Assembly: GCA_037443785.1 (NCBI GenBank)
Contig: JBBINR010000005.1
Location: forward strand, 1-64,000
Source of the DNA: JAQUOA01 sp037443785
GTDB lineage: Bacteria > Bacteroidota > Ignavibacteria > UBA10030 > UBA8401
Length of the DNA stretch: 64,000 nucleotides
Reading direction: 5' to 3'
In this document: piece after piece, positions 7,822 to 17,221 of the stretch
Position numbering within the stretch: position 1 is the stretch's first letter
Layout of the letters: each line of letters starts with the position of its first letter
Program-made: the position numbers and the translations under genes
Notes under the pieces: generated by a model
The model's database searches: none
What the model saw: only the letters and a program-made list of their open reading frames with translations
What the model was told of the DNA's origin: nothing

Positions 7822-8529
7822 ATGGTGAACGAACTTTCATTTCTACTTCTTACTGCGGCAACCGTCGGATTTTTTCATACGCTTTTCGGCCCTGACCATT
7901 ATATTCCGTTCATTGCAATGTCGAAAGCAGGGAATTGGTCGAAGATAAAAACGATGTGGGTGACAATCTTGTGCGGCATCGGGCATGTTGGGAGTACGAT
8001 CGTGCTTGGATTCATCGGCATCGCATTTGGGTACACCGTTTTCCATCTTAAAAGTATCGAGTCATACCGCGGAGATGTTGCAGGATGGCTGCTGATCATC
8101 TTCGGGTTGTTGTATATGGCGTGGGGAATTCGCCGTGCTCTTCTTCATAAACCTCATGCGCACATGCACATTCATCATGGTGGAATTATGGAAGTTCATT
8201 CGCATGAACATCATGATCAAGACCATGAGCATGAAGAAACAAAGTCATCCATGCGTTTGTGGATTCTCTTTACCATTTTTGTTTTTGGTCCGTGCGAGCC
8301 GTTGATCCCCGTTTTGGTGTATCCCGCGGCGCGCGGGACGTTGATGGATGTCGCGATTGTTTGCGCTGTGTTCAGCGTTGTAACCATTGGCACAATGCTG
8401 ACGATTGTTTTTAGCGCGCTGTACGGACTTTCATTTGTTCCGATGAAACGGATGGAACAATACAGCCACGCTCTTGGCGGGTTTGCAATTCTTATGTGCG
8501 GTATTGCTGTTCAATTCTTGGGATTGTAA
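7822..8529 (+). CDS. Probable nickel permease (NicO/RcnA-like) with His-rich loop
   Basis: A 235-residue membrane protein with about six hydrophobic segments. The first carries H19-TLFGP-D25-H26, similar to the metal-binding histidine/aspartate motif of nickel/cobalt transporters. A strongly histidine-rich cytosolic or periplasmic loop (about 109-138, with PHAHMHIHH and HEHHDQDHEHE) lies in the middle, as in NicO/RcnA proteins. The position between hyaD and hypA fits nickel supply for the hydrogenase. A UreH/HupE-type relative is an alternative label with the same role, and export rather than import cannot be excluded. The stop overlaps the hypA start by one base. Confidence 0.75.
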   Translation: MVNELSFLLLTAATVGFFHTLFGPDHYIPFIAMSKAGNWSKIKTMWVTILCGIGHVGSTIVLGFIGIAFGYTVFHLKSIESYRGDVAGWLLIIFGLLYMAWGIRRALLHKPHAHMHIHHGGIMEVHSHEHHDQDHEHEETKSSMRLWILFTIFVFGPCEPLIPVLVYPAARGTLMDVAIVCAVFSVVTIGTMLTIVFSALYGLSFVPMKRMEQYSHALGGFAILMCGIAVQFLGL

Positions 8530-8891
8530 TGCACGAACTTTCTATTGCCGAAAATATTGTCGAGATCATCCATCAGCATGTTGAGGAAGAACGGCTGCGA
8601 GACGTGAGGGCAGTAAGCGTGAAGGTTGGAACATTCTCCGGAGTTGTCGCCGATTCGTTAGAATTTTCCTATCAGGCAATTACGGCGGCAACACCGCTCG
8701 AACAGTCATTTCTCGCGATGGAACTGATTCCTTTCGTCGTTCTGTGCGAAGAGTGTAATGAAAAATTGATTAACGATGACGGTATTACACAATGTGTATC
8801 ATGCGGAAGTTATAAAACAAAAATAATTTCAGGAAGAGAATTACAAGTGAAAGATATCGAATTAGAAGATGTGAAGAAGGAATTCGTATGA
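8529..8891 (+). CDS. hypA: Hydrogenase nickel incorporation protein HypA
   Basis: A 120-residue nickel chaperone that works with HypB to load nickel into the large subunit. It begins MHEL, so His2, the nickel ligand, follows the start. The zinc site is C73-x2-C76-x12-C89-x2-C92. The ATG at 8529 overlaps the stop of the permease gene, and the stop overlaps hypB (ATGA), so the genes are translationally coupled. Confidence 0.96.
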   Translation: MHELSIAENIVEIIHQHVEEERLRDVRAVSVKVGTFSGVVADSLEFSYQAITAATPLEQSFLAMELIPFVVLCEECNEKLINDDGITQCVSCGSYKTKIISGRELQVKDIELEDVKKEFV

Positions 8892-9553
8892 GCGTACTTA
8901 CCATCGAACGAAAAGTGTTAGAAAAAAATGACGACATTGCGAGGCGCAACCGTGAATTATTTGCACAGCATAAACTTTTTGTTATCAATCTTGTCAGCTC
9001 GCCCGGTTCCGGAAAAACAAGTCTCCTTGAACAGACATTGAAATATTTTGGAAAATCGCTTCGTGTTGCAATCATCGAAGGTGATGTGCAAACAGATTTC
9101 GACGCACAGCGAATTGCGAAATTCAACGTGCCTGTCGTTCAGATTGTGACGAACGGCGGCTGTCATCTCGAAGCAAAACTTGTTAGCGATGCGCTTTCTA
9201 GCTTTGATCTAAAAAATGTTGATCTGTTGGTGATTGAGAATGTCGGCAATCTCGTTTGTCCCGCAAATTATGATCTGGGTGAAGCATTAAAAGTTGTGCT
9301 TGTTAGTACAACGGAAGGGGACGATAAGCCGCTGAAATATCCAGGCATGTTTCACAATGCATCCATTCTTGTCGTCAATAAGATCGATCTTGTTCCGTAT
9401 GTCAATTCAAATCCCGATATAATCAAAAAAAATTCATTGCAAATTAATCCGAAATTAAAAGTATTCGAAACGTCATGCACAACCAATAAAGGAATCCCTG
9501 AGTGGTGCGAGTGGTTGAGAAGTCAAACGAGCAAACGCGCAGACTTAAAATAG
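8888..9553 (+). CDS. hypB: Hydrogenase maturation GTPase HypB
   Basis: A 221-residue GTPase that drives nickel delivery. The P-loop is SSPGSGKT (37-44). Other family marks are EGDVQTDFDAQRI, the metal-binding NGGCHLEAKLV, ENVGNLVCP and the guanine-specificity motif NKIDLVPY. It lacks the N-terminal histidine-rich stretch and CxxCGC site of some HypB proteins, so nickel storage may instead rest on the His-rich permease loop nearby (inference). Confidence 0.96.
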   Translation: MSVLTIERKVLEKNDDIARRNRELFAQHKLFVINLVSSPGSGKTSLLEQTLKYFGKSLRVAIIEGDVQTDFDAQRIAKFNVPVVQIVTNGGCHLEAKLVSDALSSFDLKNVDLLVIENVGNLVCPANYDLGEALKVVLVSTTEGDDKPLKYPGMFHNASILVVNKIDLVPYVNSNPDIIKKNSLQINPKLKVFETSCTTNKGIPEWCEWLRSQTSKRADLK

Positions 9554-11832
9554 TTATTCATGGCGCGGTGCAAGGGGTCGGATTCCGTCCGTTTGTGTAT
9601 CGCCTTGCGAATGAACTTCATGTCAATGGCTGGGTGAACAATTCTTCATCCGGCGTGTGCATCGAAGCGGAATCCGATCGTGATACACTCGAAACATTTC
9701 TTACCAGGCTTCACAACGAAAAACCTCCTCATGCGGTCATTCAGCAATCTGAAACGACATTTCTCGAAACACTTGGCTATAAAAATTTTTCCATCCGTGA
9801 AAGCAATTCTGCCGAAGAAAAAAGTGCATTAATTCTGCCCGATATTGCTGTGTGCGATGATTGCTTGCATGAAATGCTCGATCCTGCCAATCGTCGCTAT
9901 CGATATCCGTTTATCAATTGCACACACTGTGGACCGCGATTCTCTATCATCGAATCATTGCCGTACGACCGACCCAATACGACGATGAAAAAATTTTCGA
10001 TGTGTCCGGAATGCGAGCAGGAATATCATGATCCTGAAAATCGAAGATTTCATGCACAGCCGATTGCCTGCCCAAAATGCGGACCTCATGTTGAATTGTG
10101 GGATCGCGACGGAAAAAAACTATTCTTGCATGATGAGGCAATCATTGAAGCGTCCAAGGCGTTGTGTTCAGGAAAAATTGTTGCATTGAAGGGCCTCGGT
10201 GGATTTCAATTGCTGGTTAATTCAACGAATGAAGATGCTGTCAACGAACTTCGCCTTCGCAAACATCGTGAAGAAAAACCGTTTGCGATCATGTTTCGTT
10301 CGCTCGACAAAATAAAGGAAGAGTGTTTCGTATCCAAATTAGAAATTCAATTACTAAAATCTGCAGAATCTCCGATAGTACTTCTTCGTCGAAAATCGAC
10401 AGCTGAGAATCTTAAATCCAACGTTGCTCCATCGATTGCTCCTCGCAATCCGTATCTTGGCATTATGCTTCCATACACGCCGCTTCATCATTTGTTGATG
10501 CGAGAGATTGATTTCCCGATCATTGCCACAAGCGGAAACATTTCTGACGAACCGATGTGTATTGATGAATCTGATGCGCTAAAAAAATTGAATTCCATTG
10601 CCGATTTGTTCCTAATCCATAATCGTCCTATTCAAAGGTATGTCGATGATTCCATCATGCGTGTTGTGTTGAATCGAGACATGATGGTGCGACGTGCACG
10701 CGGATTTGCACCAATGCCCATTACCTCAACCTTTTTCACTAAGGAACCCATTCTTGCTGTCGGCGGGCATTTAAAAAATACCGTTGCACTCCAAAAACAA
10801 AACAGCATTTTTATCAGCCAGCATATTGGTGATCTTGAAACAGTTCCTGCGCTTGATTGTTTCAAAAACACGATTGAGGATTTTAAAAATCTCTATGAAG
10901 CGGCTCCGTCGTTGATCATTCACGATAAACATCCGAATTATATTTCGACTGCATACGCAAAGGAGCTGCCGGGAGAAAAAAAATCTGGTCAGCATCATGT
11001 AGCACATGTTGCATCATGTATGGCAGAACATGATTTAAATGAACCGCTGCTTGGTGTTTCGTGGGATGGAACCGGATTTGGAGATGATGGAACAATCTGG
11101 GGCGGAGAATTTATTGAGTTTACAGGAAAGAATTTTTTGCGCATCGGCTCTTTTCGTCCGTTCCATTTGCCAGGCGGCGATGCGGCGGTGAAAGAATCAA
11201 TTCGAAGTGCAATTGGCATGATGTATGAACTTTTTGAAAAAAAAGTATTCAAGCAAAAAACTCTTGCAAAATTATTGTCGCCTCAAGAAGAACGATTGGT
11301 CGTTCAAATGATCGATAAAAAAATCAATGCTCCTCTCACAAGCAGTGTTGGACGAATGTTTGACGCCATTGGAGTGCTGCTTGGTTTGAGAGTGCGTGCG
11401 AATTTTGAAGGACAAACAGCAATGGAGGTCGAGTTTGCTGCGCACGGGAGCAATGACAAAGGAGTTTATCCGTTTGAAATCGTTCACGGTGAATCTTTGA
11501 GATATGTTGTTGACTGGAGGCCGATGATTAAAAATCTCCTTGACGACATTCAGCAGAACGTTTCAAGAAATGCTATCGCAAAAAGATTTCATAATACTCT
11601 GACCGAGATTATTATCGCGATATCCAAGCATTGTGGTTATGACAAGATCGTTCTTAGCGGCGGATGTTTTCAAAACGCCTTGCTCTTGGAACGCACGGTG
11701 ACTCGTTTGCGTGAAGAAAAATTTATTCCATACTGGCATCAACGAATTCCTACGAATGATGGGGGGATTTCGCTCGGGCAGGTTTACGCAGTGGCATTGG
11801 AAAAACATTTTACATATTCAACAATGAGGTGA
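9502..11832 (+). CDS. hypF: Carbamoyltransferase HypF
   Basis: A 776-residue protein that converts carbamoyl phosphate into the carbamoyl-adenylate used to make the cyanide ligands of the active-site iron. Domains in order: acylphosphatase (GAVQGVGFRPFVYR, about 20-100), two zinc fingers (CDDC...CTHC and CPEC...CPKC, about 115-195), a YrdC-like domain (about 210-395) and a Kae1-like carbamoyltransferase domain (from about 410, with HHVAHVASCMAEH and SWDGTGFGDDG). The start lies inside the end of hypB; GTG codons at 9502, 9505 and 9511 are all possible, giving an overlap of about 40 to 50 bases. Confidence 0.95.
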   Translation: MVRVVEKSNEQTRRLKIVIHGAVQGVGFRPFVYRLANELHVNGWVNNSSSGVCIEAESDRDTLETFLTRLHNEKPPHAVIQQSETTFLETLGYKNFSIRESNSAEEKSALILPDIAVCDDCLHEMLDPANRRYRYPFINCTHCGPRFSIIESLPYDRPNTTMKKFSMCPECEQEYHDPENRRFHAQPIACPKCGPHVELWDRDGKKLFLHDEAIIEASKALCSGKIVALKGLGGFQLLVNSTNEDAVNELRLRKHREEKPFAIMFRSLDKIKEECFVSKLEIQLLKSAESPIVLLRRKSTAENLKSNVAPSIAPRNPYLGIMLPYTPLHHLLMREIDFPIIATSGNISDEPMCIDESDALKKLNSIADLFLIHNRPIQRYVDDSIMRVVLNRDMMVRRARGFAPMPITSTFFTKEPILAVGGHLKNTVALQKQNSIFISQHIGDLETVPALDCFKNTIEDFKNLYEAAPSLIIHDKHPNYISTAYAKELPGEKKSGQHHVAHVASCMAEHDLNEPLLGVSWDGTGFGDDGTIWGGEFIEFTGKNFLRIGSFRPFHLPGGDAAVKESIRSAIGMMYELFEKKVFKQKTLAKLLSPQEERLVVQMIDKKINAPLTSSVGRMFDAIGVLLGLRVRANFEGQTAMEVEFAAHGSNDKGVYPFEIVHGESLRYVVDWRPMIKNLLDDIQQNVSRNAIAKRFHNTLTEIIIAISKHCGYDKIVLSGGCFQNALLLERTVTRLREEKFIPYWHQRIPTNDGGISLGQVYAVALEKHFTYSTMR

Positions 11833-11835
11833 ACA

Positions 11836-12093
11836 ATGTGTCTTGCAATTCCGGGTAAGATCGAATCGATCAATGAACAGTCATCGCCGCGCATGGCAAA
11901 AGTAAATTTTGGCGGCATCGTGAAAAACATTTGCCTGGAGTTTATGCCGGAAACAAAGGTGAATGATTACGTCCTCGTGCATGTCGGAATGGCTATTTCT
12001 AAAGTTGATGAAGCCGAAGCGCTGGAGACGCTACAACTGTTCGAGCAAATGGGGAATGCGTTGGATGAATTGAAAGAAGGAGAAACGCCGTGA
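11836..12093 (+). CDS. hypC: Hydrogenase assembly chaperone HypC
   Basis: An 85-residue small beta-barrel protein starting MCLAIPGK, whose Cys2 binds the iron being decorated with cyanide and CO and whose partner is HypD. The start follows hypF by three bases, and the stop overlaps hypD by four. Confidence 0.96.
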   Translation: MCLAIPGKIESINEQSSPRMAKVNFGGIVKNICLEFMPETKVNDYVLVHVGMAISKVDEAEALETLQLFEQMGNALDELKEGETP

Positions 12094-13193
12094 AGTATCT
12101 CGACGAATTTCGGGATCCCGTGATGGCAAAAACTCTTTCAGAAAAAATTCACACCGTCACGACTCGCCCGTGGACAATCATGGAAATTTGCGGCGGACAG
12201 ACCCATTCCATTGTTAAATCAGGATTGGAAAATATTTTACCTGACACACTTTCCATTGTTCACGGTCCGGGATGTCCTGTTTGTGTGACGCCATTGGAAA
12301 TTATTGAAAAGGCAATCATCATCGCTTCGAAGCCGAATGTTATTTTCACATCATTCGGCGATATGCTTCGCGTTCCGGGAAATACGACCGATCTTCTGCA
12401 TGTGAAGGCAAACGGCGGTGATGTTCGCGTGGTCTATTCCCCGCTTGATGCAGTCGCCATCGCACAAAAAAATCCTGATAAAGAAGTGGTCTTCTTCGCT
12501 GTAGGATTTGAAACCACAGCACCGGCAAATGCAATGGCTGTCTGGCAGGCACATAAAAATAATGTGAAAAACTTTTCTATTCTCTGTTCACACGTTCTTG
12601 TTCCCCCTGCAATGGAGGCATTACTCTCTTCGTCAAGCAATCGTGTGCAGGGATTTCTCGCCGCGGGACATGTTTGCACGGTGATGGGATATGAAGAATA
12701 TTTTCCTTTGGCAAAAAAATATAATGTCCCGATTGTCGTGACCGGATTTGAGCCGCTCGATATTCTTCACGGAATTCTTATGCTGGTCACGCAGCTTGAA
12801 GAAGGACGCCATGAAGTTGAGAATCAATATGCTCGTGTCGTGAAACGGGAAGGGAACGTGTCGGCGCAGGAAATGATCTTCAATGTGTTCGATATCTCAC
12901 ATAGAAAATGGCGCGGTATCGGTGAGATTCCAAAAAGCGGATATCGGTTGAAAGAAAAATTTGCGCTGTATGATGCAGAAAATAAATTCTCGCTCGGATT
13001 AGTTGAAGTGCAGGAATCGCCGTTGTGTATTGCCGGAAATATCCTGCGCGGATTGAACAAGCCGTTTGAATGTTCCGCCTTCGGGAAACAGTGTTCACCC
13101 GATCATCCGCTCGGTGCGCCGATGGTTTCATCCGAAGGTGCATGTGCGGCATATTATAATTATAGAAGACAGGAAGTGCCGAACAATGTTTAA
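12090..13193 (+). CDS. hypD: Hydrogenase formation protein HypD
   Basis: A 367-residue scaffold on which the Fe(CN)2CO unit is assembled with HypC and HypE. Conserved motifs are ICGGQTHS with C34, HGPGCPVCVTP with C62 and C65, GFETTAPANA, and the C-terminal [4Fe-4S] cysteine group that includes CSAFGKQCSPDHPLG and SEGACAAYY. Length and motif order are normal for the family. Confidence 0.96.
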   Translation: MKYLDEFRDPVMAKTLSEKIHTVTTRPWTIMEICGGQTHSIVKSGLENILPDTLSIVHGPGCPVCVTPLEIIEKAIIIASKPNVIFTSFGDMLRVPGNTTDLLHVKANGGDVRVVYSPLDAVAIAQKNPDKEVVFFAVGFETTAPANAMAVWQAHKNNVKNFSILCSHVLVPPAMEALLSSSSNRVQGFLAAGHVCTVMGYEEYFPLAKKYNVPIVVTGFEPLDILHGILMLVTQLEEGRHEVENQYARVVKREGNVSAQEMIFNVFDISHRKWRGIGEIPKSGYRLKEKFALYDAENKFSLGLVEVQESPLCIAGNILRGLNKPFECSAFGKQCSPDHPLGAPMVSSEGACAAYYNYRRQEVPNNV

Positions 13194-13197
13194 TAGT

Positions 13198-13225
13198 GTC
13201 ATTCTGAGCGCAGCGAAGAATCTGG
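13198..13225. repeat. Dispersed repeat of the ATTCTGAGCG...CGAAGAATCT type
   Basis: A 28-base element built on ATTCTGAGCG-CAG-CGAAGAAT, whose ends form an ATTCT/AGAAT dyad. I recognise this core as a common intergenic repeat in many bacterial genomes. It lies between hypD and hypE, and only this copy is present here. Confidence 0.5.
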
Positions 13226-13275
13226 ATGTGCGGTGGGTAATGTTAAATCCTTATTCTGATTAAAAAATTAATACC

Positions 13276-14331
13276 ATGGCAAATGATATTTCACAAGACC
13301 TCAATTGCCCCGTTCCGATGAGCGAGTACTCCACCGTTGTGTTAGCCCATGGCGGCGGCGGGAAAATGACCCATCAGCTCATCGAGCGTGTCTTTAAAAA
13401 ATATTTCACCAACGAACATCTCGACCTCCTTCATGACGGCGCCATGGTGCCGGTCAAGGAAGGACGTATTGCGATCACGACAGATTCGTACGTCGTCAGT
13501 CCGATAACATTTCCGGGCGGAAACATTGGCGAACTTGCCGTGAACGGTACAGTAAACGATCTCGCTATGTGCGGCGCGCATCCGCAATATCTTTCGGCAT
13601 CATTTATTCTTGAGGAGGGATTGGCTCTGGACGAATTGGAACGTATCGTCGCGTCCATGTCCGAAGCTGCAAAAAAAGCCGGTGTTGCTATTGTTACCGG
13701 CGATACAAAAGTTGTTCCGCGCAGCAAAGCGGATAAAATTTTTATTACAACGTCGGGCGTCGGCTTCATTCCAAAAGAAAGAAATATTCATCCCAATCAA
13801 ATCGTTGTTGGAGATAAAATAATAGTGAGCGGCACCCTTGCCGATCATGGTATGGCAATTATGTCCGTGCGCGAAGGGTTGGAATTTGAATCGGAGATTG
13901 CTTCGGATACCGCCGCACTGAATGGATTGGTGGAAGCAATGTATCAAGCCTCACCGCACATTCATTTTCTCCGCGACCCAACCCGCGGAGGTTTGGCGAG
14001 CACACTCAATGAAATCGCTTCATCGTCCAACAAAGGAATACAGATTGCTGAACAGTCAATTCCTGTGAAGACATCGGTCCGTTCGGCGTGTGAAATTCTT
14101 GGCTTCGATCCGCTCTATGTTGCGAATGAAGGGAAACTGATTGCCATTGCTGCTTCTTCCGACGCAGAAAAAATTCTGACGGCGATGAAACGTCATCCGT
14201 TCGGAAAAGATTCTGCGATAATCGGTGAAATCATTCAGGCTCATGTTGGAGTTGTGGTGATGCAAACAACAATCGGTGGAGAGCGAGTGGTGGATATGAT
14301 TTCCGGCGAGCAGCTGCCGAGAATTTGCTAA
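13276..14331 (+). CDS. hypE: Hydrogenase expression/formation protein HypE
   Basis: A 351-residue member of the PurM/ThiL-like ATPase fold that dehydrates the carbamoyl group on its C-terminal cysteine to a thiocyanate. The final residues are PRIC, placing the catalytic cysteine at the very end as required. N-terminal HGGGGKMTHQLI and the TTDSYVVSPI and GGNIGELAVNGTVNDLA segments are typical. It is separated from hypD by 82 bases containing a dispersed repeat and completes the hypABFCDE set. Confidence 0.96.
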   Translation: MANDISQDLNCPVPMSEYSTVVLAHGGGGKMTHQLIERVFKKYFTNEHLDLLHDGAMVPVKEGRIAITTDSYVVSPITFPGGNIGELAVNGTVNDLAMCGAHPQYLSASFILEEGLALDELERIVASMSEAAKKAGVAIVTGDTKVVPRSKADKIFITTSGVGFIPKERNIHPNQIVVGDKIIVSGTLADHGMAIMSVREGLEFESEIASDTAALNGLVEAMYQASPHIHFLRDPTRGGLASTLNEIASSSNKGIQIAEQSIPVKTSVRSACEILGFDPLYVANEGKLIAIAASSDAEKILTAMKRHPFGKDSAIIGEIIQAHVGVVVMQTTIGGERVVDMISGEQLPRIC

Positions 14332-14502
14332 ATGTTTCAATAATCTTCTTTTGCAGATGATCCCGTCTTGTTTTAGTCAGTTTTCCGATTGCATATAACA
14401 ATTTATACAGATACATTTTTGCAATTTATTTCGTTACTATCGAAAAATTAATAGTAGATATTTTTAATTTATATATTTTTGCACTCGCATTGGGAGCATG
14501 CA

Positions 14503-14898
14503 ATGAAAAATTCAAGTAACAAATTGTTGCTTAAACTTTTAGCAATTGTTGCATCGTCTACTGCTCTTCTTATGACGAGCTTTGAAATCGTAAAACAATA
14601 TATTCATTCGGATATCTCTATATGGGAATCGCATGTGCTAACCATTGTTTTTACGACTGTCGTTGCGATAGGTGTGACCTATTGGGTATTAAAGAAACAT
14701 CATTCACTGTTAAGAATATTGAGTGGTTTTATTCCGATTTGCGCATATTGTAAAAAAATTCGCGATGAAAAAGGCAATTGGATTACTTTTGAATCGTACA
14801 TCGGGGAACGTTCGGAAGCAACATTTACGCATAGTATTTGCCCGGAATGCAGTGACAAAGCAATAGAAGAAGTAAGAAAGATGAAATCTCGTATGTAA
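14503..14898 (+). CDS. Small two-helix membrane protein with C-terminal CxxC/CPxC motif
   Basis: A 131-residue protein with two predicted membrane helices (about 8-26 and 44-62) and a C-terminal tail carrying C80-x2-C83-x29-C113-x2-C116 around KKIRDEKG. The motif spacing is identical to that in the PAS protein at the window start, so both carry the same small domain, probably metal-binding. ATG 14503 is preceded by GGGAG at good spacing; an upstream TTG at 14479 is not needed. It has no enzymatic domain. Function unknown. Confidence 0.75.
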   Translation: MKNSSNKLLLKLLAIVASSTALLMTSFEIVKQYIHSDISIWESHVLTIVFTTVVAIGVTYWVLKKHHSLLRILSGFIPICAYCKKIRDEKGNWITFESYIGERSEATFTHSICPECSDKAIEEVRKMKSRM

Positions 14899-14962
14899 TT
14901 CAGAACAAGAATTTTGTTCCGCAGAGTTGTTTGTATCTGTAAAAATAGTGAAAGGATTTGTG

Positions 14963-15229
14963 ATGGGTTTTTTCAGTAAGAAACAAATATTTGACAGTAC
15001 AAAAGAAGATACCGCTCCTCACTCATTCCAAAACATGGGGAAAGTGATTAACTGTCCGCACTGTAACAATAATCGGTTTGTACAAAAATTAATACTCCTC
15101 AATACTCCGGGGATGACATTTTTTTCTTTGGATTGGGCGAATAAAACAGCTGCAACGCTGACATGTACACAATGCAGTAATATTCAATGGTTCCTTCAGC
15201 CGCCTGAAAAAATTGATAAAACATTATAG
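14963..15229 (+). CDS. Small zinc-ribbon protein
   Basis: An 88-residue protein with two CxxC knuckles, C31-PH-C34 and C68-TQ-C71, which should form a zinc ribbon. The ATG at 14963 has AAAGGA (14951-14956) before it. The residues between the knuckles are hydrophobic. Zinc ribbons of this kind occur in nucleic-acid-binding and protein-binding factors; no specific function is recognised. Confidence 0.65.
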   Translation: MGFFSKKQIFDSTKEDTAPHSFQNMGKVINCPHCNNNRFVQKLILLNTPGMTFFSLDWANKTAATLTCTQCSNIQWFLQPPEKIDKTL

Positions 15230-15383
15230 CTTCAAAAGGCAAAGACACAAAAAACATAAATTCATCGGCGAGTAGTTTATGGACAGTTATCGGGATTAAT
15301 TGAGGGGTTGCTGCTTTCCATATTATCATTCACGTCAAAAACAATCTACAGTGAGTCTCTTTATTTTTTCGAAAGGAAAGGAT

Positions 15384-15959
15384 ATGGTCAATCGGGTGTT
15401 TCATGGAATCGTCATATTAGGTTTGCTCTTAAGCAGTGCCGGTTATTCACAACGCAAGGCAAGTATATCGCCGAAATTTTGTGTTGATTTGTCAGGAAGT
15501 CACAAAGCCAACGCTATGGGACAAAGTAGTTCTCTGAATATAAAAACCGGCGTAGCATTCGGGCTTGAAATAGCGCGCAATACGGGAGAAACATTTAATT
15601 TTGGGCTTGGACTTTTGTATTTAGTTCCGAGAGAGTTGGAGGTAACCGAAAGCGGGAATTTTAACTTTGTACCTGTCTATGCTCTCGGTAAAATAAGTTT
15701 AGTGTCAAAAGAAGAAAGCATTATTCCTTCGCTTATTGCGAATATTGGATACAATGTCATATACAACGGCGATTCAAACTATAAAGGTCCTTTAAATTTG
15801 AAGGGTGGTTTGTATATTGGGGGCGGTTTGCGATTAGACATCGAAAAGTTTTTTTTGGAAGGAACCTATAAATCGTTTAGCGGTTCTGCTACATATTCTG
15901 ATGTTACATTCGATGTTACGTATACGACATTTTCGGTAGGTGCCGGATTGAATTTATAA
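15384..15959 (+). CDS. Outer-membrane beta-barrel protein
   Basis: A 191-residue exported protein with a signal peptide (about 1-22, ending GYSQR) and alternating strands rich in glycine and aromatic residues, closing on the barrel-like end FSVGAGLNL. It looks like a small OmpA/OmpW-type eight-stranded barrel. The ATG at 15384 follows GAAAGGAAAG. Its substrate or role is unknown. The next gene, another barrel, begins 31 bases after the stop, so the two may be co-transcribed. Confidence 0.7.
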   Translation: MVNRVFHGIVILGLLLSSAGYSQRKASISPKFCVDLSGSHKANAMGQSSSLNIKTGVAFGLEIARNTGETFNFGLGLLYLVPRELEVTESGNFNFVPVYALGKISLVSKEESIIPSLIANIGYNVIYNGDSNYKGPLNLKGGLYIGGGLRLDIEKFFLEGTYKSFSGSATYSDVTFDVTYTTFSVGAGLNL

Positions 15960-15990
15960 GTATGAACAATGTTAATATTGTGAGAACATA

Positions 15991-17148
15991 ATGCGGATAT
16001 TCTTGTTGTTACTGATTTCTTTTGTTATCAATCTTTCTGCGCAATCCCATTTGAGCAGCGAGTACAATCTTATCAAAGCTTCGCCAATTTCTTCGACAGC
16101 AAAAATCGGAACTGAATCCTGGTTTGCGGGTGGAAGCGGCGTTACGGATGTTGGCTCGCTTTCGTCTGCATTCAACAATCCTGCGGCACTTCAATTGCAG
16201 TCACTTTCTGTCCTTGCCGAATGTACGTATCGAAAAGAAACAAATTGGATTTTCGATTATCGTTATGATGGTGTATTTCATCCTTCGTTTGTTTCCATCG
16301 GTTTGCCGGTCAGTGATATGAATATAAGTGTCAGCTATATCCATCAATATTCACAAGATTTGGAATCTTCCGAAATTCCGATTACCACGGTTGACCATCC
16401 TGACGGCACGGGAGAATTTATTAAAGCGGTAACAAATATTGATATGCATTCCATTGTGGGAACAGCGCAATATAATATTTCCGATCTTTTTTCAATCGGC
16501 GGCAGTTTTGGGATGAATTACTTTCACAGCAATGAAAAAATATTGAATTCATCTGCAGTGGGAGAAAGTTTTGGAATGTTGGCTATTATCGGAATCCATA
16601 AAGTTCTTGATGAAGAGTTGAGCCTTGGCGCATTGTTTCGTTATTCATCGCCGATGAATACTATTCATGTAAAGACAAATGCAAGACCTCTCACAATCTT
16701 AGATCAGACAGGCAATAATTCTAGATTAGTTGGAACGATATTCACGCCAAAATATGTCGCGCGTCTTCCGTGGACTTTTGAATCGGGATTGAAATGGAAA
16801 GTTTCCTCGACAGTTGACCTGTCACTCAGTTATGACTTCCAAAATTGGAAATTTGTTTCATCAACGTATGAAAATATTTCATCCGTGCATTTTGGTATCT
16901 CGATGAATCTGTTAGATAATGTCACTTTCCGCGCCGGGCTTTTTACACAAGACGATCCTGAAATTACAGAAGTATCACAAAAATTTTTAACTGGAGGGAT
17001 TACATTCGCGCTCAATGCGGTAACAATTTCGTTAGGAATATTAGACAGCCGTTTGTTCAAGGGGAGTGATCTTAACTCATTCATTGGAGCTACTTCTAAA
17101 CAATTTCATCAAACGATTGTTTTGACTTCCATATCGTACATGCTATAA
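15991..17148 (+). CDS. Outer-membrane barrel protein of the FadL/PorV type
   Basis: A 385-residue exported protein with a signal peptide (about 1-17, cut after LSAQS). The early segment GSGVTDVGSLSSAFNNPAAL is typical of the FadL/PorV/UPF0164 barrel families, and strands run to the C-terminus (TSISYML). FadL members transport hydrophobic compounds, while PorV members help type IX secretion; no PorU or other T9SS gene is in the window, so the role is open. A strong terminator follows 27 bases after the stop. Confidence 0.75.
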   Translation: MRIFLLLLISFVINLSAQSHLSSEYNLIKASPISSTAKIGTESWFAGGSGVTDVGSLSSAFNNPAALQLQSLSVLAECTYRKETNWIFDYRYDGVFHPSFVSIGLPVSDMNISVSYIHQYSQDLESSEIPITTVDHPDGTGEFIKAVTNIDMHSIVGTAQYNISDLFSIGGSFGMNYFHSNEKILNSSAVGESFGMLAIIGIHKVLDEELSLGALFRYSSPMNTIHVKTNARPLTILDQTGNNSRLVGTIFTPKYVARLPWTFESGLKWKVSSTVDLSLSYDFQNWKFVSSTYENISSVHFGISMNLLDNVTFRAGLFTQDDPEITEVSQKFLTGGITFALNAVTISLGILDSRLFKGSDLNSFIGATSKQFHQTIVLTSISYML

Positions 17149-17171
17149 AGTGTTTTTATTTATCGTTCAAC

Positions 17172-17203
17172 AAAAAAAGGCGAGCATTGCTCGCCTTTGT
17201 GTT
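17172..17203. terminator. Bidirectional terminator between convergent genes
   Basis: AAAGGCGAGC (17176-17185) and GCTCGCCTTT (17189-17198) form a perfect ten-pair stem with a three-base loop. A-run before and T-run after allow use from both strands, fitting the convergent genes on either side. Confidence 0.88.
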
Positions 17204-17221
17204 TTCACGTCAAAAATATTT

